A stretch of DNA of 64,000 nucleotides. Source: Nymphaea colorata. Lineage: Eukaryota > Streptophyta > Magnoliopsida > Nymphaeales > Nymphaeaceae. The stretch is from assembly GCF_008831285.2 (NCBI RefSeq), contig NC_045141.1, positions 22,474,742-22,538,741 of the forward strand, read 5' to 3'. A model generated the notes under the pieces. That model ran no database searches and was not told the origin of the DNA. It saw only the letters and a list, made by a program, of their open reading frames with translations. Every line of letters starts with the position of its first letter. Within the stretch, counting starts at the first letter, position 1. The position numbers and the translations under genes are program-made. Positions 58,501 through 64,000 of the stretch are shown piece after piece.

Positions 58501-61392
58501 TCACCATAATACTGAAAATATCTACGTAAGCATAAAAGCACTATCAAAGCTAATGGTGTGGAAAAGGTAACAGGAAGAATGCGCCTTCTCGTTAGTGGCA
58601 GGACCTTGGCTTTTGCCAATCAAAAGCTTGAAACAAAAGAGTTGCACCAGTGAAGAACACTCAAAGAATTTGTGTCCAATCATATTTCTCTTGTGTAAGC
58701 CAACTTCGTAAGAAGTAGTACAATCCTTGTGGAAGCAAAGGCATCTTAAGTGAGCTCTTTCAATTATGCATAGTGGCAAGTGGCAGTGAAATCAGTAGAC
58801 ATTTTCTCTATATCTCATCCTTTTTTGCTTTTCTGTTTAAGGATAGACATGGAGCAGCTAAATTATGAGGCAAAATCATCTCTCTTCCGCTCTCACCACA
58901 CTCCCACCCAAACACCCCAACATTCTCCTCCCTCTGCACCCCCCCAAACACACACACACACACAAAAAACAATCTTCCCCCTCCTCTTAAAATAATGCCG
59001 AAGAATAAAATAGCATGCCACTTTCCATTTTAAATAGACATAATATATCTAATAATAAAACATGAAAACAATGATTTGGTGACAACCAAAGCTTCTTCAA
59101 ACAAAGGTGATGACACAGTATGGCACATATTTAGGAAAAATAGAAAGGTAACATAGCATATAAATTTTAAATAAGAAAGTCATGGTAAATTGATAATGCC
59201 TAAGCAGTCATCTCCTACCATACATCAGATGATCAGAGTAATCAAGGTTGGCATACCTGATATATAAGCTTCTCGTGCAGGCTTTTCAACCCTTTCTGGG
59301 GAAAGCAAGAACAAAGAAAAAGAAAAAGGAAAAACAAGAGACAAGTTATATGCAGTCAATTATTTGGAAGTTGCCAACCAACTCAAAGTTCATGTAGACA
59401 TACAACATACAAATAAGGTAAGAGATATTCACAGACAATACAACCCAAAGTTCAGAGCAGGGATAGATGACCAAAACAGAGACTGGAGGCAATCCAGGTT
59501 CAAACCCCATGGACATGCAACACTCAGATAAGCCCAACAGGTCCTTGCTCTGGGGACCATGGATGCACTAAAGCGAGCAACAATGGCACTTGATTCAGAT
59601 TATGGTTTCGACGTGTAATATCAAGTAAAGGAAAAAGGGACATATAGGTAAGGTGAAATCAATCTATACAAACTAAAAGCCTGAATACTCGACCAATAAT
59701 GGCCTAATGAAATGCACTCATGTTGTCGATTACACATAATTTCAAGTAGTATAAGCAATAATCTAATCAATTGACAGGAGGTAGCAATGTAAAGAGTGCT
59801 TAGATCGGAATAAACAAAGGCTTTTCATGTATTGTACGACCAATACCTGTAAGTCAGGGACAATAAGCATATTTGTCATGGTTCACGCAATAATTCACTT
59901 TCAGTCTCCAACTTGGGCATGTGCTAACCAAAATCAACTGAAAGAACGATTTTTTTCTAAATACCAAGATTTGCACCATGAATTACTGATAAGAATCACG
60001 AATGCAGAATCAGAATTTGCACGTAGTCTATTATAGACTCCATGTCCATTCTATAACCACCAAATCATCCTCATCCACGGTAGGGAGACCACAACTGCTA
60101 ACTGAACACAAAAGTTAACTAGAATATCTGTGGAATACCTAGCAGCCTAAAAATGGACAGAGATGAACCGTTATCAGCTCCATCACCTATGTGAATGTCA
60201 GCAGACATGTGAAACTGCTTCATCGGTTATATATGTCTTCTACAAGTTTAAGCAGCTAAACAATTTTAGGCAGAACAAGTTAGAGGCAAAGCTTGCCTCC
60301 GCAGAGAACCAGGTGCACTAGACCAATTGTCATTGTGTCGTGAATAACTTGTGCTATGTCAAACGTTAACGAATTTGATTTCGAGCAATTCTTTTCAATT
60401 GTTAACAGAATCTAGTTTTTCATAATTTGTCTTTGATTCAAGATGTTTTGTTTAACATAATAATAGAATGACAAAAAAATAAAGTATCACACAAGAACCA
60501 TATATAGAAACTAACAAGGTCATATCAACATGTTTCCACACTAAAAGATATCCGTTGGTATCGAATATAATGGTGTGGAAAAATATCCATTCGTATCGAA
60601 TATAATGTTTCTGAGAAAAATTGAGGTTAATAAGCAGCCTTGCATGAGGAGTCCGTAAGGGACTTGGAACAGAGTATTTCCCATATAATTTCGAATCGCA
60701 ATAGCATCCCACAAAGCCTAGAGTGCACCAGAAAAAACATCAACTAGATAGTTGAATGAATAACTGCTCTCACAATTCACAAACCCCAAAACGAAATATG
60801 GGGGTCGCATAACAACCTCATCGGGCCGCTTAGTTCCGGTAAAAATGAAAACACCCATCCAATCAGACTAAGATACGCGTCATAAGACTCATATACTCGC
60901 CTATCAAGACACGCCCTCGTTCGGAACCAAACTTTTATCTTCTATTCGATAACTAAACCAACCGTCTTTATCCCCCTTTTTGCCATTAACCAAAACATTT
61001 ACACATTGTATCGCGAAACCCACCTTCAGATTCTCAATTTCCTCGTCCTTCCCACCATACAGCCCACCGCCCACATGCGAATTCCTCCTCCCTCTATGGA
61101 AATCACCACCCGCCCGCTTCCTCGCCGGCGAGGGTTCGCCTCGCCGGTCAACCGGAAAGCTCTGGGAGAGCTCCCTGGGAGGGGAAAAACTGAACATGTA
61201 ATCCTCTAGTCTGGCCTGTGGAGCGGCAGCGAGGCAGGCGGACGGCTGCGGCTGAGTTGCCTCCCTCTTTGCGTTCATGGCCTCCTCTATGCGGTCCAAA
61301 TCTTGGCAGACGGCCGCCTCGAAATCGACGTCCCACTCCAGACCGAACCCGCTCGCCATTGCCTCCGCTTCTCCCCCTCCCTCCTCCGCCAT
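50632..61392 (-). CDS. SUV2: ATRIP-like DNA-damage checkpoint protein (SUV2 type)
   Basis: Minus-strand exons, phases closing: 61392-61024, 59295-59257, 58353-58235, 57489-57188, 57081-57044, 56918-56535, 55745-55677, 54742-54660, 54550-54212, 54139-54033, 51762-51602, 51448-51255, 50902-50632; about 824 codons. The N-terminus has an acidic EWDVDFEAAVCQDLDRIEEA segment and FSPPRELSQ. Exons 2-3 give a coiled coil (residues about 124-176, with KNEELKIALAQIADKDVEIQ). Later exons are alpha-helical, with EALLGLCCLRN, HSVLHHALIL, KFGTVTLLESISLLLQK and the C-terminal REALILLCRLVSHPIHSSVV. From memory this matches Arabidopsis SUV2, the ATR-interacting protein that brings ATR kinase to RPA-coated single-stranded DNA in the nucleus. 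It is longer than the about 646 residues I recall. Uncertain points: start (ATGs at 61359 and about 61431 are also in frame) and the acceptor of exon 4. The identity is likely, not proven. Confidence 0.7.
51763..54032 (-). other. Large intron of the SUV2-like gene
   Basis: A 2.3-kb intron with no recognised gene. It holds a CT/TA compound microsatellite at about 52512-52587 and other AT-rich simple sequence. Confidence 0.55.
52512..52587. repeat. CT/TA compound microsatellite
   Basis: A CT run passes into interrupted TA repeats of about 55 bp. Confidence 0.9.
60545..60612. repeat. Short tandem duplication (about 37 bp)
   Basis: Two adjacent units carry atcc(g/a)tt, gtatcgaatataatg. They lie inside the first intron of the SUV2-like gene. 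Confidence 0.75.
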
Positions 61393-63657
61393 GAGCGCCG
61401 GCGGCAATGAACGGTAATCGGAGAGTATCATAGAGGGTCTCAGCCTCTCAGAGACTCGCATCGCAGGTACCCTTTTCATGAAGGAAACGGTCCAGTTCTC
61501 AATTCGCTGATAGATTTTCGGCGGGAGAAAAATATCGGACGCCCGTTTAAAATAACCGCGTTTTCCTGTGAAAATATCGGAATGTTTAGGATGCCTCGAT
61601 ATGTATAAGGACGTGTTTGGCGTTAAATTCACACGTTTAGAACCATCTTGATATTTTTGTTTGGTTTTTAATTTGGCCTTGTATATCATGTAAGTCCTAA
61701 GTACTAAAACAACTTTCTTGACAAGTAAGCAAAGTCTCTTGAAACCAAATGTAGCACATCAAACATGCATTTCTTGAGCCATTTAAAGAAAAATATTTAA
61801 TAGGTCAGTTACTTCAAAACAACAATTTATAACGGAAACTTGTATCTAACACTATGTTTAAATAGATAGAATGAAATTAATGAAATTGGCCAATATTATG
61901 CTTGTTTGGCTAAAGACACAAAAGGAAAAATAAAAAAGTATGTCGTTTAAAATAATAATGCCGTTAAAACATCCTTGTATACCTCCCCTTCGAAAACATA
62001 TTCTAAGAAATGAAAGTTCTGAAGTTTCTCTCCAAGAATGAACACATTGGCATTATGGGGATGTTCTTTTTGTTTAGAACTAAAAACTTTCTTCTCGTAG
62101 AGTTTCATTTTTTTTGTATGTTTTACTTTACCTTTTTTCGTGAACGCATTTCTTGTCCATTTGGGTAACATAAAGGAGATTGTGCATTTAACCATAGATT
62201 CTCAATTATTTTCATCATGTGAATTCAAATGAAATCAAGGGTGTTGTTTGATAGCCTCAGATCTTACTTTTGATGCAGTGCTCATAAAGAAAATAAACAT
62301 TCGATTTTTAGATATATAAAAAGAAAAATTTGAAATCTATGTGGCCAAGACCTTATCTTTGAAGTCTGAGACTCCGATGAAACGGAATTTCTAATATCAA
62401 GTCTTAAGATTTTAGATCCTCAGTCATCTTTTAGATCACCTCAGACGAGGTAAACAAACACTCTGAATGTTCCAATCGTACTTAGATTGGTCTCTTTGTT
62501 ACCGAATCCAGTGAAAAGGAATAAGGTAAACAAAGTCGGATAAGGGTAAATTATAACCCATTTGCAGTTACTTGTCCATCCTATCGTAGCCAGGTATGCC
62601 GGATCCGGCGAACGAATAGGTTTCTCCGGCCAATGCAGACTCTTACGACGAAAAGAGCGTCGATCTCATCGGTAAGGATGGGATCGATCATCTGGATATG
62701 AATTTTAGCCCCCGTCGTAACTCTTAGTTCGTCTCGACGGCCTCTTCTCAGCCCTGCACCTTCGTTGCCTTTTACGTTCTTCATCTTGATTTTTGCTACG
62801 TAATCCATGATTGATTATAATTGGTCAGTACTTGTGAATTTGGAAACAGACATTGCCTTTCGGAAGCTTTTCTCCGGCTACAAAAAAAAATCTACAGTTA
62901 TCCTTGCTCATATATTAGGTTCGAATACCATTAGATTTGTTCGATTTGAGCTCAGAAAGAACAGTCTAATTCGATGAAGCGCCCGTAAGTTGCTGCGGTT
63001 TTCTTTTTTGTAATTATCTTGCTGCAGATTCATTATTTTAGGAGTGTGATTTGCGTTTTCCTTTGTTGAAAAACTCGCAAAAGAAGTTAGATCAGTCGTT
63101 TTGACCTCGACGACCAATCCTACATTTCTATCTGGACCGTCGAAGAAAGGCCTGGAAATATGAGTAGATCCTCATTTCTTTTGTTTCAAATTCTTCTTTC
63201 CTTTACAAGGAAGAAGTTATCTTTCCCAGCTTAAACGATCCAGTGAAAACTATATTTACTTTAGTAGCGAGTTCTGCATACTGTGGCCACTCATCCTTCA
63301 ATTAGACAGTGAAATGCGTGTTTTCGATCTTGACTCTCTTCTTCGAGCCGCGACTTTCTCATAGATCAATCATTAACACACATGCGATCAAAATGAATAC
63401 AGCTGCCTACCTTTTTTTGTCACATAGATTGAGCACCAGTGATCCGATTGAATCCACCTGTGGTCCGATTCCATTAAAGCCACACGACAAGCACCATGGA
63501 TCGTGAAGCAAGCACACATGCCGCATGGGGTAGGAAGATCCCCACTTCTCTCTGCCAGAAGATTCGCTCGCTTCATGAATGCTTTAATTGCCATTTGCCT
63601 TTCGGCTGACAGGAGGCTCCTGTCTGTTACTTTTTACGATTAACTATTATTTTTTTT
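61393..63657. other. Region upstream of the SUV2-like gene, no gene identified
   Basis: The first few hundred bases should contain the SUV2-like promoter and leader. Open frames at 61947-62195, 62581-62808 and 62908-63117 show no recognisable product and no supporting splice structure. Confidence 0.45.
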
Positions 63658-64000
63658 ATGTGTTTCTTCGCGATGGTGAATTCAGGGGCAGCCCCAGCTG
63701 AAGATTCCCGTTATCGGCTATGCGTATATTCCAAGAGGAGGAGGAGGAGGAGGAGGTTGGTGGACGATTTTTCCGGCCGCGCTCTCCCCTCTCCTACTTT
63801 CTGCCCAATTCAGCGGTTTGTATCGGCTACGCGGTTTTCTTAGGCTTTCAAGTATTGGGCGGATCCAGTGGGCAACGGGAGTCCCCTTCCCAGACTGTTG
63901 GCGGTTCCAAACCGAGCCCGCACCATGTGTCGGCGGCGCATGCCCCCCGCTCGTGCTTCGCCCCCAGTTTACTGTTTCCATGGGATCTATGCGGTACAGA
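63658..64000 (+). other. GC-richer, possibly genic edge of the window
   Basis: Base composition rises above the surroundings. A plus-strand ATG at 63673 opens MVNSGAAPAEDSRYRLCVYS followed by an arginine run from a gga/gag repeat, stopping at 63843. A further ATG at 63981 runs off the edge. This could be a gene's 5' end or antisense of one. I do not recognise it. Confidence 0.25.

Noticed and set aside
59470-59560. SINE or tRNA-like B-box (ggttcaaacccc)
   Set aside because: No matching A-box at the right distance, no cloverleaf and no poly-A or T-rich tail were found.
62915-62930. tRNA B-box-like ggttcgaatacc
   Set aside because: No A-box or foldable arms around it.

Overview
This is nuclear DNA from a flowering plant. 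All recognisable genes are plant nuclear genes with many GT-AG introns, set in AT-rich intergenic DNA full of retrotransposon and foldback debris. Coding sequence is not strongly GC-biased, which argues against a grass; I cannot name the lineage. I saw no tRNA, rRNA, CRISPR or bacterial-type feature.

Layout. (1) 1-2.1 kb: first exon, on the minus strand, of the proteasome lid subunit RPN9, with its first intron running off the left edge. (2) 2.1-16.3 kb: a graveyard region. It holds two broken halves of a GT47 exostosin-family gene (minus strand, at 4.0-4.6 kb and 15.1-16.25 kb), a terpene-synthase last exon and a second small terpene-synthase scrap, a frameshifted iron superoxide dismutase remnant, and many duplicated, inverted and foldback repeats. 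(3) 16.3-25.6 kb: AT-rich DNA, a miniature LTR element (TRIM-like), a 1,049 bp tandem duplication at 19.35-21.45 kb, and a large inverted repeat at 21.66-23.03 kb. Each arm of that repeat carries a TATA box pointing inward, so it could produce a long hairpin RNA. (4) 25.7-30.2 kb: a three-exon minus-strand gene for a small (143 aa) uncharacterised protein. (5) 30.2-33.9 kb: intergenic DNA. (6) 34.05-41.78 kb: a complete 13-exon DEAD-box RNA helicase gene (RH5/STRS1 type). (7) 43.06-48.96 kb: a complete 8-exon P-class PPR gene of the EMB976 (At5g27270) type, with three apparent GC-AG introns. (8) 50.63-61.39 kb: a minus-strand gene of about 13 exons whose product resembles plant ATRIP (SUV2), convergent with the PPR gene. 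(9) 61.4-64.0 kb: no gene I can identify.

The intact genes are housekeeping functions (protein turnover, RNA remodelling, organelle RNA handling, DNA-damage signalling) with no evident joint pathway. The unusual content lies in the 4-23 kb accessory region. Exon boundaries were derived by eye from splice sites, reading phase and remembered family similarity; no alignment was run.
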